NCBI GenBank assembly: GCA_964511945.1
Contig: CAZEHO010000035.1
Span: 1 to 30,942 of the forward strand
Length of the DNA stretch: 30,942 nt
Reading direction: 5' to 3'
Source: CAZEHO01 sp964511945
GTDB lineage: Bacteria; Actinomycetota; Acidimicrobiia; Spongiisociales; UBA11373
Part shown: in pieces, positions 7,985 through 16,231 of the stretch
Layout of the letters: every line of letters starts with the position of its first letter
Position numbering within the stretch: the first letter of the stretch is position 1
The notes under the pieces: model-generated
The model's input: only the letters and a program-made list of their open reading frames with translations
Told to the model about the DNA's origin: nothing
Database searches by the model: none
Made by a program: the position numbers and the translations under genes

Positions 7985-8925
7985 GATGACACCTCCACCC
8001 TCGGGTCAATGAACGCGAGAGCGATGTCTGCCAGCAGGTGAATGGCGACGACCATCAATGCGAACACAAGCGTGATGCCCTGCACGACCGCGAAATCCCG
8101 GCCCGCCACGGCGATGACCATCTCGCTTCCCAGGCCGGGCAGAGAGAACGTGGATTCCACCACCACCGCCCCGAACAACATGTATCCCACTTCGACGGCC
8201 AGCAGCGTGATCATCGGCAGCACCGCATTGGGGATCACGTGACGGCTAACCAGTCGCCAACCCCTGATCCCCAGCGACCGCGCGGTGGTGACCGCGTCCG
8301 ACTCGACGACCTCGATCATCGCCGACCGCAGCGACCGAATCTGAATCGGCGCCAGCGCGATCGCAAGAGTGAGTGCCGGGAGTGTGATCGACCGGACGTG
8401 CTCGGTGAACGTGTCGCCAAAACCAGTGATCGGGAACCATCCGGTCGGGAGCGCCACGAAGAGAAGAAGCATGATGCCGATCCAGAAGGGCGGCAGCGTC
8501 AACCCGAGCAAGCTCACGCCGCGAATGGCGTGGTCGGCCCAACCGCCCTGGCGCATCGCCGCCCAGGTACCAAGTGGAATGCTGATCAGCAGCGAAAGCA
8601 GCACCCCCGCCCCGAGCAGCCAGAGCGTCACAGGAAGCCGATCAGCGATGATCGAGGTGACGGGCTTGCTGGCCCGCAGCGAACGCCCCAGGTCGCCCTG
8701 AAACACATCGCCTGCGTAGCGCAGGAACTGGGTAGCGACCGGGTCGTCCAAACGGAGTTCGGACCGCAACTCCTGGACCGCCTCCTCGGATGCACGGGCC
8801 CCGAGAATGAGCCGTGCCGGGTCACCAGGTGCGACGTGCTGCAGTGCAAACACTGCAAGGAGAACCCCGAGCAGCAGCGGGACGATCCCGGCAACTCGTC
8901 TGGCGATGAATCCGTAACGGGCCAT
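7981..8925 (-). CDS. ABC transporter permease, DppB/OppB type
   Basis: A 314-residue permease. The N-terminal helix (about 7-28) is followed by the conserved stretch HVAPGDPARLILG typical of DppB-type proteins, a periplasmic segment, then about five helices. The EAA loop reads SDAVTTARSLGIRGWRLVSR. It lies 63 nt downstream of the binding-protein gene, separated by a strong hairpin, and overlaps the next permease. Substrate range in this family includes di/oligopeptides, opines, nickel and betaine-like compounds; the sequence does not decide. Confidence 0.95.
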   Translation of the reverse strand: MARYGFIARRVAGIVPLLLGVLLAVFALQHVAPGDPARLILGARASEEAVQELRSELRLDDPVATQFLRYAGDVFQGDLGRSLRASKPVTSIIADRLPVTLWLLGAGVLLSLLISIPLGTWAAMRQGGWADHAIRGVSLLGLTLPPFWIGIMLLLFVALPTGWFPITGFGDTFTEHVRSITLPALTLAIALAPIQIRSLRSAMIEVVESDAVTTARSLGIRGWRLVSRHVIPNAVLPMITLLAVEVGYMLFGAVVVESTFSLPGLGSEMVIAVAGRDFAVVQGITLVFALMVVAIHLLADIALAFIDPRVEVSS

Positions 8926-8947
8926 GCCGTAACCCCTACTCCCCAGC

Positions 8948-8977
8948 GGGAGGGCCGGTCCTCGGACCGGCCCTCCC
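8948..8977 (-). terminator. Perfect 14-bp hairpin between binding-protein and permease genes
   Basis: The arms GGGAGGGCCGGTCC and GGACCGGCCCTCCC are perfectly complementary around a 2-nt apex. It sits 12 nt after the binding-protein stop and 22 nt before the permease start. Without a long T-tract it is more likely an RNA-stabilising or partial-termination structure that makes binding protein in excess of permease, as known in other ABC operons. Confidence 0.7.
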
Positions 8978-8988
8978 TCATCTGCAGA

Positions 8989-10635
8989 TCAGCGCGTTGC
9001 TCGGTTGATCCAGATGAAGCCGGTCGGATTCATCACGACATTCCTGAGCTCCGCCCGGTGGCCGGCGACCCAGAACCGCTCGGCCGACGGTATTGCGTAG
9101 ACGCCGTCGGCCATCATCGTCTCATAGGCCGCGATCGTCGCTCGCTTTTCGGCGGGATCGCCCGTTGCCTGGATGGTCAGGAACTGATTGAGAGCCTCGT
9201 CGGTATTCCAGCCGCCGAAGAATCCGGCAGTCGCGAAGTAGTACCCGATGATGTCGCTCGGGGGTGAGACGACGGCCTCGTAGCCGAACAGCACGGCCTG
9301 GTGACCGCCGGTGGTGAACCGATCGAAGAACTCAGCGAACGCCAAAGCGGTGATCGTGACCGTGATGCCGAGTTCGGCCAGATCGGACTGGATGATCTGA
9401 GCAGCCGTCTGCCGGGGACTGTCCCCGTCCACCACGAGCAACTCGAACTCGGCGCCATCTGGATACGCCGAATTCGCCAAATGGTCTTGCGCAGCTGCAA
9501 GGTCGTAGACGGGCGCGATGGCGCCGGGCGCTGTGTCGGGCAGAGCACTCGGGATCACACCGCTCGGGAGGTTCCCGACCCCGTCCCATGCACCGGCCAG
9601 CAGATCCTCCCGATTGAGTGCGAACCAAACCGCCCGCCGAAACTCGAGGTCGTCGAACGGCGGGGCGTTCGCAACAAAGATCATCTCGGAGACCGCCGAC
9701 GGATTGCCGATGAGCAACTCCACATCGTCACTTCCGACGATGGCCGACGCATTCGTCGGAAGCCGAAGCCCCAAATCCAGTTCCCCGGATTCCAGTCCGA
9801 GAATCCGGGCGTTGTCGTCGGGAATCCCTTTGAGGGTGATCAGGTCGAAGTTCTGCCACTCGGGAGTGTGGTAGTCGTCGAACTTCTCGAGTTTGGCCTC
9901 GTCGCTCGGGGTCCATGAGACGAGTCGGTACGGGCCGCTCCCGTACGGATTAGCCCAGAACTCATCTTCGGTCATCCCACCGAAGTCCTTGGGAAGGATG
10001 CCGACCGCGAAGTGCGCCAGTCCGAGTACCTCGATTTCAGCATTCGGGCCCGGTGGAGTGATGGCGACCGTGAGGTCGTCCACGATGTCCACCTGCGTGA
10101 TCACATCCGGAGCGAAACCCCCGAGTGTGTAGGACCACGCCTCCGAGGCGGCGATTCTGTCGAGGGTGAACTCCAGATCGGCAGAAGTGACGGGGTCACC
10201 GTTGTGGAACACCATCCCCGGGCGGAGTGAAACCGTCCACACGGAGAAGTCGTCATTCGGGGTGATCGATGCGGCAGCGATTCCCTCCGTGTCGGAGAGA
10301 TCGTTTGTCGGGAATGCCACCACGTCGAAGACCATCGGGATCCCCACTGCGCCGCATTCGTTCTCAAAGGCAATGAAACCGTCCCACGAAGGAACGCCGT
10401 CGGAGCAACCGACCACGAGTTCGGACGGTTCGGCCGTGGTGGTGGTCGTCGATTCCTGAGTCGCGGCAGTGGTCGCCGTCGATTCGGGAGTAGCGGCAGT
10501 GGTCGCCGTCGATTCCTGAGTCGCCGCAGTGGTGGCCACCGTGGTGGCGGCGTCGTCGTCTGTATCCGAACCGCAAGCCGATCCGACTAACGCAAGAACC
10601 AGTACTAGTCCTATTAGAGGTCGTGTCCGGGTCAT
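8989..10635 (-). CDS. ABC transporter substrate-binding lipoprotein, SBP_bac_5 family
   Basis: A 548-residue extracytoplasmic binding protein for a dipeptide/oligopeptide/nickel-class importer. The lipoprotein signal peptide has lipobox LVGSAC with Cys21. A Thr/Ala/Glu/Ser linker (about 29-66) is made of three 10-residue repeats (AATQESTATT type). The mature SBP_bac_5 domain follows and keeps typical segments such as SLRPGMVFHNGDPVTSADLEF and the C-terminal ligand-pocket region. The ATG has ribosome site AGGGAG. It is the first gene of the operon that ends at the esterase. It is preceded by a 139-nt regulatory region with palindromes. Ligand specificity cannot be predicted by eye. Confidence 0.95.
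   Translation of the reverse strand: MTRTRPLIGLVLVLALVGSACGSDTDDDAATTVATTAATQESTATTAATPESTATTAATQESTTTTTAEPSELVVGCSDGVPSWDGFIAFENECGAVGIPMVFDVVAFPTNDLSDTEGIAAASITPNDDFSVWTVSLRPGMVFHNGDPVTSADLEFTLDRIAASEAWSYTLGGFAPDVITQVDIVDDLTVAITPPGPNAEIEVLGLAHFAVGILPKDFGGMTEDEFWANPYGSGPYRLVSWTPSDEAKLEKFDDYHTPEWQNFDLITLKGIPDDNARILGLESGELDLGLRLPTNASAIVGSDDVELLIGNPSAVSEMIFVANAPPFDDLEFRRAVWFALNREDLLAGAWDGVGNLPSGVIPSALPDTAPGAIAPVYDLAAAQDHLANSAYPDGAEFELLVVDGDSPRQTAAQIIQSDLAELGITVTITALAFAEFFDRFTTGGHQAVLFGYEAVVSPPSDIIGYYFATAGFFGGWNTDEALNQFLTIQATGDPAEKRATIAAYETMMADGVYAIPSAERFWVAGHRAELRNVVMNPTGFIWINRATR
10439..10528 (-). repeat. Three 30-bp tandem repeats coding the binding-protein linker
   Basis: Three consecutive 30-bp units (10439-10468, 10469-10498, 10499-10528), with a few mismatches between them. 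The repeats are in frame and encode the Thr-rich tether between the lipidated Cys and the binding domain. Slippage would change the linker by 10 residues without breaking the frame. Confidence 0.8.
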
Positions 10636-10687
10636 GGGAGGCTCCCTCTCGTCTCCGCGCGGCGGGCACGCCGCTGCACAGGGATCT

Positions 10688-10755
10688 AATCACAAATTGA
10701 GCTGCGTCGCAAGCGATTCCTAGGAATCACATCATGAGGACATGGAATCACAAAT
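10688..10755 (-). promoter_or_regulatory. Operator/promoter region of the ABC operon
   Basis: The 139 nt between the amidase stop and the binding-protein start hold several elements. There is a perfect 14-bp palindrome GATTCCTAGGAATC (10715-10728). The 10-mer AATCACAAAT occurs at 10688-10697 and 10746-10755, with a related copy AATCACATCA at 10725-10734. On the transcribed strand each reads as TGTGATT, twice continuing TCC. A plausible weak promoter on the minus strand is TTGCGA, 17 nt, TTAGAT, directly downstream of the palindrome. The half-site TGATTCCATG resembles the elements at 13108 and 18357. Confidence 0.55.
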
Positions 10756-10774
10756 CAGAGAGGTCGCTTTCAAG

Positions 10775-12235
10775 TCATTCCACGACTGTCCCGGATGAGA
10801 TGTGGAGAGGTGGGAGCGAATCCGCCCACGGCCGAGCCAGTTCCATTTGCGCGGCGATATTGATCAGGTCGCTCTCGCTCCCCCACCGGCCGAAGAAATG
10901 CATGCCGAGCGGAAGACCGTTCCCGTCGTGGGACCCGGGAACGGAAATCGCCGGCACACCCGTTGCGTTGGCCAGCGCTGTATACGGTACGGCCGACCAG
11001 CATCTCTCAATCCACTCCTCGACCGTCACATCGGTGACGTCGAGTCGATAGGGATTGTCGAAGAATGGTGTGTCCACGGCGAGCGCCGGTGTCAACGCGA
11101 GGTCGAACCCATCGTCCACGAGGAAGGCGTCGAGATCTCGCGTCACCTCCATCATCACTTGGTCCTTGTGAAGCCAATCGGCGAGTGTCACAGATCGGGC
11201 TCTGACCACATGCTCGTAGAGCATCGGCTCGAGCAGGTCCGCCGACAGTTCGACACCCATCTCGACGGCGGCCGCGTCGAGCGCCAGTGTGCCGCCGATC
11301 CAGTGCAGAGTGAACCACTCGTAGAAGGCGTCGAAGTCCACCGCCGGAACGGCGGGCGCCACCTTATGGCCCATGGCTTCGAGCAGTTCGGCAGTCTCCT
11401 CCACCTGCGTCTTGATGTGCGGTGGTGCATCGAACGGTCCCCACGCATCGAGAGTGACGGCGATGCGGTATCGCCGCGGTTTGAACACCTCATTGACGTA
11501 GCTGTCGCGGGGCGGCTCGGCGCGCATGAACTCACCGACATCGGAGCCTGCGGCCTCGTAGACGGCCACTGCTGTGTCCCGAACCGTGCGCGACAGCACC
11601 CCTTCGACCGCTTCCGGGATCGCTTGCTCGGTCGCGAACGGGGCGAGACTGAACCGCCCCCGAGACGGCTTGAGCCCGACCAGGCCGCACATGCTGGCCG
11701 GTATCCGGATCGAACCTCCACCATCGCTGGCAGACGCCATCGGGACAATCCCGGCAGAGACCGCCGCTGCCGACCCGCTCGACGAGCCGCCGCAGATGCG
11801 ATCTCGGTCCCACGGATTCCGGGTGGGGCCGTGCATGATCGAATCGCTGCAGAACGAATAGGCGTTGTCGGGGCAGGTCGTCCGACCGATGAAGTTCAGA
11901 CCGGTCGCTTTGAGCCGCTTGGCGAACTCCGTGGTGAATGGTGAGATATGGCCGCGAAAGAGCCGGCTGCCCATTTCCTGAAGTCTGCCCTCCTCTGCCA
12001 CCGCGATGTCCTTCAGCAGGAAGGGAACACCGGCAAACGGGCCGTCGAGGTTCGCAGACTCGTCGCAGCGCTCGACTCGGTCGCGCCACAGCTCGATCAC
12101 CGCGTTCAACTGCGGGTTCAGCAACTCGATTCCGTCGCAAGCGGCTTGAGCTAAGGCCTCGGCGGACACACTCCCCTCTCGAACCAACTCCCCCAGCGTG
12201 ACGGCATCAAGACGTGAGTACTCGGCCAGGTTCAT
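10775..12235 (-). CDS. Amidase-signature family hydrolase
   Basis: A 486-residue amidase of the GatA/fatty-acid-amide-hydrolase/malonamidase class, cleaving a carboxamide to acid and amine in the cytoplasm. The Ser-cisSer-Lys triad is visible: Lys75 in PFLLKDIAV, a cis-Ser at about 151 in CGGSSSGSAAAV, and nucleophile Ser175 in DGGGSIRIPAS. The start chosen is the ATG at 12235, behind a clear GGAGG site; the longer upstream reading frame overlaps the SDR. No GatB/GatC partners are nearby, so tRNA amidotransfer is unlikely. It is 14 nt downstream of an SDR and directly upstream of the ABC importer, which suggests that it hydrolyses an imported amide. Confidence 0.92.
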   Translation of the reverse strand: MNLAEYSRLDAVTLGELVREGSVSAEALAQAACDGIELLNPQLNAVIELWRDRVERCDESANLDGPFAGVPFLLKDIAVAEEGRLQEMGSRLFRGHISPFTTEFAKRLKATGLNFIGRTTCPDNAYSFCSDSIMHGPTRNPWDRDRICGGSSSGSAAAVSAGIVPMASASDGGGSIRIPASMCGLVGLKPSRGRFSLAPFATEQAIPEAVEGVLSRTVRDTAVAVYEAAGSDVGEFMRAEPPRDSYVNEVFKPRRYRIAVTLDAWGPFDAPPHIKTQVEETAELLEAMGHKVAPAVPAVDFDAFYEWFTLHWIGGTLALDAAAVEMGVELSADLLEPMLYEHVVRARSVTLADWLHKDQVMMEVTRDLDAFLVDDGFDLALTPALAVDTPFFDNPYRLDVTDVTVEEWIERCWSAVPYTALANATGVPAISVPGSHDGNGLPLGMHFFGRWGSESDLINIAAQMELARPWADSLPPLHISSGTVVE

Positions 12236-12249
12236 TCCGGGACCTCCGA

Positions 12250-13071
12250 TTACAGACCAGGTGCGAGACCACCCGCCACCGGTATCGCGACGCCGGAAAC
12301 GTATCTCGACGAAGCGCCCGCTAGCCAGGCGACCGCATCCGCGACATCCTCGGGCGCACCCCACGCACCGAGGGGCACCATCTCCGAAAGCTTGGTTCTT
12401 GACTCATCAAGGCTGACGTTCCACGCATCCGCGTACAGCTCTATCTCCTTGTCGGCCATCTGAGTGGAAATGAGGCCCGGACATACCGCGTTGACTCGGA
12501 TGCCGTCGGTGCCCAGGTCGACGGCAGCCGACTTTGTCAGGCCGATGACCGCAAACTTCGTCGTTGTGTACGCAGCGAATTCGGCCACCGCACCGAGAGC
12601 GGCGATCGAGGCGTTATTGATGATCGATCCACCCCCAGACTCCCGCATGAAGGGCACAACCGATCGGATCATGTGCACCATCCCCATGACATTTACCTGC
12701 CACGACAGATTCCAATGAGCTTCGGAGATGTCGAGAAGCGGACCGACTCCGACTGCCGTCCCGGCGTTGTTGAAGACGACGTCGACCCTCCCATATGTGG
12801 CCACGACCGCATCGACACAGCCCTGGACCGCTGTGGCGTCGGTGACGTCGAGTGCCAGTGCCATGGCCGGCACACCCCGGCTTCTGCACAATTCGGCTGT
12901 CTTCTCCAAGTCGGCCGGTCGACCAAGCCCGCGGCCATCCGCTTCTGGGTGGGTGACGTCGGTGACCACCACCGTTGCGCCGGCCTCCGCCATCCTCACG
13001 GATGCGGCCCGCCCGATTCCGCGGTCGCGTCCCGCCCCGGTGACGATCGCGACCTTGCCCGAGAGGCTCAC
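12250..13071 (-). CDS. SDR-family oxidoreductase
   Basis: A 273-residue classical SDR. The cofactor motif TGAGRDRGIG (11-20) has a two-residue insertion relative to the usual TGxxxGIG, a variant seen in some mycofactocin-linked and other actinobacterial SDRs. NNAG (101-104), Ser155 and Tyr168/Lys172 are intact. Asp38 after the second strand suggests NAD(H) use (family rule). The GTG at 13071 was chosen because translation from it begins directly with the SDR core; the upstream TTG would add unrelated residues. It is first of the SDR-amidase pair and is divergent from the acyl-CoA synthetase, sharing a 102-nt control region with it. Confidence 0.9.
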   Translation of the reverse strand: MSLSGKVAIVTGAGRDRGIGRAASVRMAEAGATVVVTDVTHPEADGRGLGRPADLEKTAELCRSRGVPAMALALDVTDATAVQGCVDAVVATYGRVDVVFNNAGTAVGVGPLLDISEAHWNLSWQVNVMGMVHMIRSVVPFMRESGGGSIINNASIAALGAVAEFAAYTTTKFAVIGLTKSAAVDLGTDGIRVNAVCPGLISTQMADKEIELYADAWNVSLDESRTKLSEMVPLGAWGAPEDVADAVAWLAGASSRYVSGVAIPVAGGLAPGL

Positions 13072-13100
13072 AGCAAACCATCCAATCCGAGGAGATCTCA

Positions 13101-13129
13101 ATGGTACTCCATGGATTCATTCGTTACCA
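13101..13129 (-). promoter_or_regulatory. Divergent control region with GAATCCATGG element
   Basis: On the minus strand TGGTAA and TACCAT are separated by a 17-nt spacer that reads CGAATGAATCCATGGAG. The same element fills the 17-nt spacer of the promoter at 18352-18380 (14 of 17 identical). TCCATGGA at 13108-13115 is its palindromic centre. The -35 box is poor, which fits an activated or repressed promoter for the SDR-amidase pair; the site could also serve the divergent synthetase gene. Confidence 0.5.
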
Positions 13130-13173
13130 TCTCTATCTGACATCGATTGCTGATCCCTGAGGGAGGAGAGCAC

Positions 13174-14727
13174 ATGCGGACCTACGACTGGCTCAGCACC
13201 CACGCCAGCCGCATCCCTTCGAAGCTGGCGCAAATCGATGTGGATGGCGGGCGGTCCTTCGACTATGCCGCCATGAACGAGCGAGTGGCGGCGCTGGCCG
13301 GCTATCTGCGTGATGAACTCAGCATCGGCCCGGCCGACCGCGTCGCCGTCTTGGGCCCGAATTCCAGCGACATCTTCGAAATCCAGTTTGCCTGTGCACG
13401 ACTCGGAGCAATCTTCGTTCCACTCAACACCCGATTGGCCATCCCGGAGCTCGTCTACATGCTCGACGACGTCGGTGCCCGAGTGCTCCTCTGCGGACGG
13501 GAATTCGACGAAGCAGGCCGGACGTTGCGGGAGCACTGCCGACTTGACTACGTGATCGGATTCAACGGCGACGGAAGCGACAGCGACTACGAGCGGGGCC
13601 TCGACGGTGCCCGGCCGGTTCACGAGATTGCACTCGTCGATCAGGAGGACACCTGGACCATCCTCTATACCTCCGGAACGACGGGCCGCCCCAAAGGGGC
13701 TCGCATCACGTACGGGATGACACTGGCCCATGCCGTCAACCTGAGCTTCCCTGCGCGCCTGGGAAGCGACAGCGTCAACCTCTGCACGCTCCCTATGTTT
13801 CACGTCAGCGGGCTCAACGTGTTCGCCAACCCGGCTTTCCACGCAGGTGGAGCAAATGTGATCGTGCGAAAGTTCGACGCCGCCCGGCTGCTCTCCCTGA
13901 TCGGGGACGACGAGTACGGGATCACCCACTTCATGGGCGTCCCGTCGATGTATCAGTTCATGGCACAGGAACCAGTTTTCGCAGCCACCGATTTCAGCCG
14001 TGTCGCAGCCGCATTCGTCGGCGGAGCTCCATGCCCGGAATCTCTGCTGAGGGCCTGTTTCGACGCTGGCCTTCGACTGAGCCAGGGTTACGGCATGACC
14101 GAAACGGGCCCTGCCGTCCTGCTGCTGGACCCCGTCGACGCCCAGCGGAAGATCGGTTCGAGCGGGAAGCCGCTCATGCATGTGGATCTGAAGCTGGTGG
14201 CAGCCGACGGCACCCCGGCCGAGGACGGAGAGGTCGGTGAGATCTGGGTGAAGGGTCCGAGCATCACCCCGGGCTACTGGCAGCGTCCGGACGCCGACAC
14301 GACGGACTTCACCGACGGCTGGCTTCGAACTGGAGACGCGGCCTATCGGGATGAGGAGGGTGATTACTTCATTGTCGATCGGTGGAAGGACATGTACATC
14401 TCAGGAGGCGAGAACGTCTACCCGGCTGAAGTGGAGAACGTGATCAGCAACCTCGATCAGGTTCTCGAAGTGGCCGTCATCGGGGTGCCCCACGAGAAGT
14501 GGGGAGAAACCGGCGCCGCCTTCGTGGTCCTCAGACCTCAGACCGACCTCAGCGCCGAAGCCGTTACCCAGCACTGCCTCGAGCATCTGGCGAAATACAA
14601 GGCACCACAGCGCATCTACTTCGTCGAGGACCTGCCCCACACCGCGTCGGGGAAGGTTGCCAAAGCCGAACTCGGCCAAATGCTCCGTGCCAACGACATC
14701 GGTCCTGAGATGGGCGGAGGTGGCTGA
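13174..14727 (+). CDS. AMP-forming acyl-CoA synthetase (class I adenylate-forming)
   Basis: A 517-residue ligase that activates a carboxylate with ATP and CoA. The motifs run in order: P-loop YTSGTTGRPKG, A5 QGYGMTETG, A7 GWLRTGD, A8 DRWKDMYISGGENVYPAEVE and the C-terminal lysine in TASGKVAK. Length and motifs fit the medium/long-chain and carnitine-CoA-ligase-like (CaiC) group, but the acyl specificity is not readable. The ATG at 13174 has an excellent GAGGGAGGAG site. The stop TGA overlaps the methyltransferase ATG by one base, so the two proteins are translationally coupled. This suggests that the methyltransferase works on the acid or its CoA ester. Confidence 0.93.
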   Translation: MRTYDWLSTHASRIPSKLAQIDVDGGRSFDYAAMNERVAALAGYLRDELSIGPADRVAVLGPNSSDIFEIQFACARLGAIFVPLNTRLAIPELVYMLDDVGARVLLCGREFDEAGRTLREHCRLDYVIGFNGDGSDSDYERGLDGARPVHEIALVDQEDTWTILYTSGTTGRPKGARITYGMTLAHAVNLSFPARLGSDSVNLCTLPMFHVSGLNVFANPAFHAGGANVIVRKFDAARLLSLIGDDEYGITHFMGVPSMYQFMAQEPVFAATDFSRVAAAFVGGAPCPESLLRACFDAGLRLSQGYGMTETGPAVLLLDPVDAQRKIGSSGKPLMHVDLKLVAADGTPAEDGEVGEIWVKGPSITPGYWQRPDADTTDFTDGWLRTGDAAYRDEEGDYFIVDRWKDMYISGGENVYPAEVENVISNLDQVLEVAVIGVPHEKWGETGAAFVVLRPQTDLSAEAVTQHCLEHLAKYKAPQRIYFVEDLPHTASGKVAKAELGQMLRANDIGPEMGGGG

Positions 14728-16223
14728 TGCTGAATGGTTTCACCCGTGCGATGGATCCTCTCGTGACGTTGAGTTCAGAGGAGCTGGAGACGATCCATGG
14801 CCGGGCGTTGTTCGTCCTGGAGAGGACCGGGATGCGGATCGAATGCGGCCGGGCCCTCGACCTGATGGAGAGCGCCGGCTGTCGATTGGACCGGGAAGCC
14901 AACCGGGTGCGGATTCCGGCCTGGCTGGCCGAGGGGTGCCTCCGGCTTACCCCCAGCAACTACGTCATCACTGCCCGCGACCGCAGGAGCGACGTGATGA
15001 TCGGCGGCGACACGCTGTATTTCATGCAGGGCATGGGAATGAAGTTCCTCGACCTCGACACCTGGGAGACCCGCCCGGCAACGCTGATCGAGCATCAGGA
15101 AGCGACGATCGTCGCCGATGCCCTCGAGCACTGCCACGTGGGTGACGCAGTCTTCTCGTATACGGAACTAGAAGGAATCCCTCCGGCGATCACCTTCCTG
15201 GAAACGCTGGCGTCCGGGCTGCGGTACTCGGGCAAGGCCCAGCACTACGGCTACTCCCGGGACTGCGCCCCCTTCGCCGTCCAACTCGCAAATGACCTCG
15301 GCATCAATCTGGAGGCCGAGGTCGACGCCGCCGAGCCTCTCACGATCTTCGGCGACGCCGTCGATGCCGCCTTCACCTACGTCGAAGCGGGTATGCCCAT
15401 CATGGCGTGTGTGGGGATCACCATGGGTGCAGAGGGTCCCATGACGACCGCCGGCACCCTCGTGCAGGCGGTGGCGATGGTGATGGGATGGGTGGTGCTC
15501 GCGCAGTTGATCCGCAAGGGCGCCCCCCTCTCCATCGAATACGGGTTCAAGCCGATGGACATGCGCCGCGGCGGCCCCCTCTTCGGATCAGTCGTCAACG
15601 CCCTCGGGCATGTCGGCATGACTCAATGGCTGCGAGCCCACGATATCCCCTCTTGCACCAGCGCCGGCTTCACCAGCCTCTCCAAGAAGCTCGATTACCA
15701 GTGCGCCTACGAGAAAGCCCTCGGCACGTTGGTGGCGGCCCTCTCCGGCAGCAACGTCCACATCTTCCAGGGAGGGACCACCGCCGAGCTCGCCTACAGC
15801 CCGGTGTTGTCGATCATGGACGACGACATCGCCGGATGGATCGGACGCCTTCTCCGTGGGATCAACGTCACCCACGACACCCTCGCCGTCGACCTGATCA
15901 ACGAAGTCGGCCCCATCCCCGGCCACTACCTCAACACCGCCCACACCAGAGCCCACTGGCGCGACGAACACAACTTCCCCCAGGTAGCCGACGAAGAGAA
16001 CTACCCGGTGTGGTTCGAGTCGGGCAAGAAGGACATTCTCGACCACGCCCGCGTCCGCATGGACAGCATCTTGGCCACCCACCAGCCCGAGCCCCTCAGC
16101 CCAGAGCACCACCGCGCCATTGAACGTGTGCTCACGGACGCACGAGATCACTATCGCAAGACCGGTCTCATCTCAGACGACGAGTGGGCCACTTACATGC
16201 GCACCCTGGAAGCCGCCACCTGA
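14727..16223 (+). CDS. MttB-family (COG5598) corrinoid methyltransferase, non-pyrrolysine
   Basis: A 498-residue member of the trimethylamine methyltransferase MttB superfamily, TIM-barrel enzymes that move a methyl group from a methylated amine to a Co(I) corrinoid protein. Family segments include the glycine-rich centre (MACVGITMGAEGPMTTAG) and the C-terminal run GHYLNTAHTRAHWRDEHNFP, followed by a stretch ending ILATHQPEPL. The reading frame is continuous with no in-frame TAG where true TMA enzymes place pyrrolysine. It therefore belongs with the MtgB (glycine betaine), MtpB (proline betaine) and MtcB (carnitine) type, which demethylate quaternary amines. It is coupled to the acyl-CoA synthetase and ends 8 nt from the convergent UroD-like gene. 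The corrinoid partner is encoded at 17383-18030. The exact substrate is unknown. Confidence 0.93.
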   Translation: MLNGFTRAMDPLVTLSSEELETIHGRALFVLERTGMRIECGRALDLMESAGCRLDREANRVRIPAWLAEGCLRLTPSNYVITARDRRSDVMIGGDTLYFMQGMGMKFLDLDTWETRPATLIEHQEATIVADALEHCHVGDAVFSYTELEGIPPAITFLETLASGLRYSGKAQHYGYSRDCAPFAVQLANDLGINLEAEVDAAEPLTIFGDAVDAAFTYVEAGMPIMACVGITMGAEGPMTTAGTLVQAVAMVMGWVVLAQLIRKGAPLSIEYGFKPMDMRRGGPLFGSVVNALGHVGMTQWLRAHDIPSCTSAGFTSLSKKLDYQCAYEKALGTLVAALSGSNVHIFQGGTTAELAYSPVLSIMDDDIAGWIGRLLRGINVTHDTLAVDLINEVGPIPGHYLNTAHTRAHWRDEHNFPQVADEENYPVWFESGKKDILDHARVRMDSILATHQPEPLSPEHHRAIERVLTDARDHYRKTGLISDDEWATYMRTLEAAT

Positions 16224-16231
16224 CGCGCTGA

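Noticed and set aside
8038..9267. Long plus-strand open frame opposite the permease and binding-protein genes
   Set aside because: It is antisense to two well-supported genes, with an Arg/His/Pro-rich composition typical of GC-rich shadow frames and no motif.
10439..10528. CRISPR array
   Set aside because: The 30-bp units are contiguous without spacers and lie in frame inside a coding sequence.
14727..16223. Pyrrolysine-containing trimethylamine methyltransferase
   Set aside because: The frame is open for the full 498 codons with no in-frame TAG, and no pyl genes are present; trimethylamine specificity is therefore not supported.
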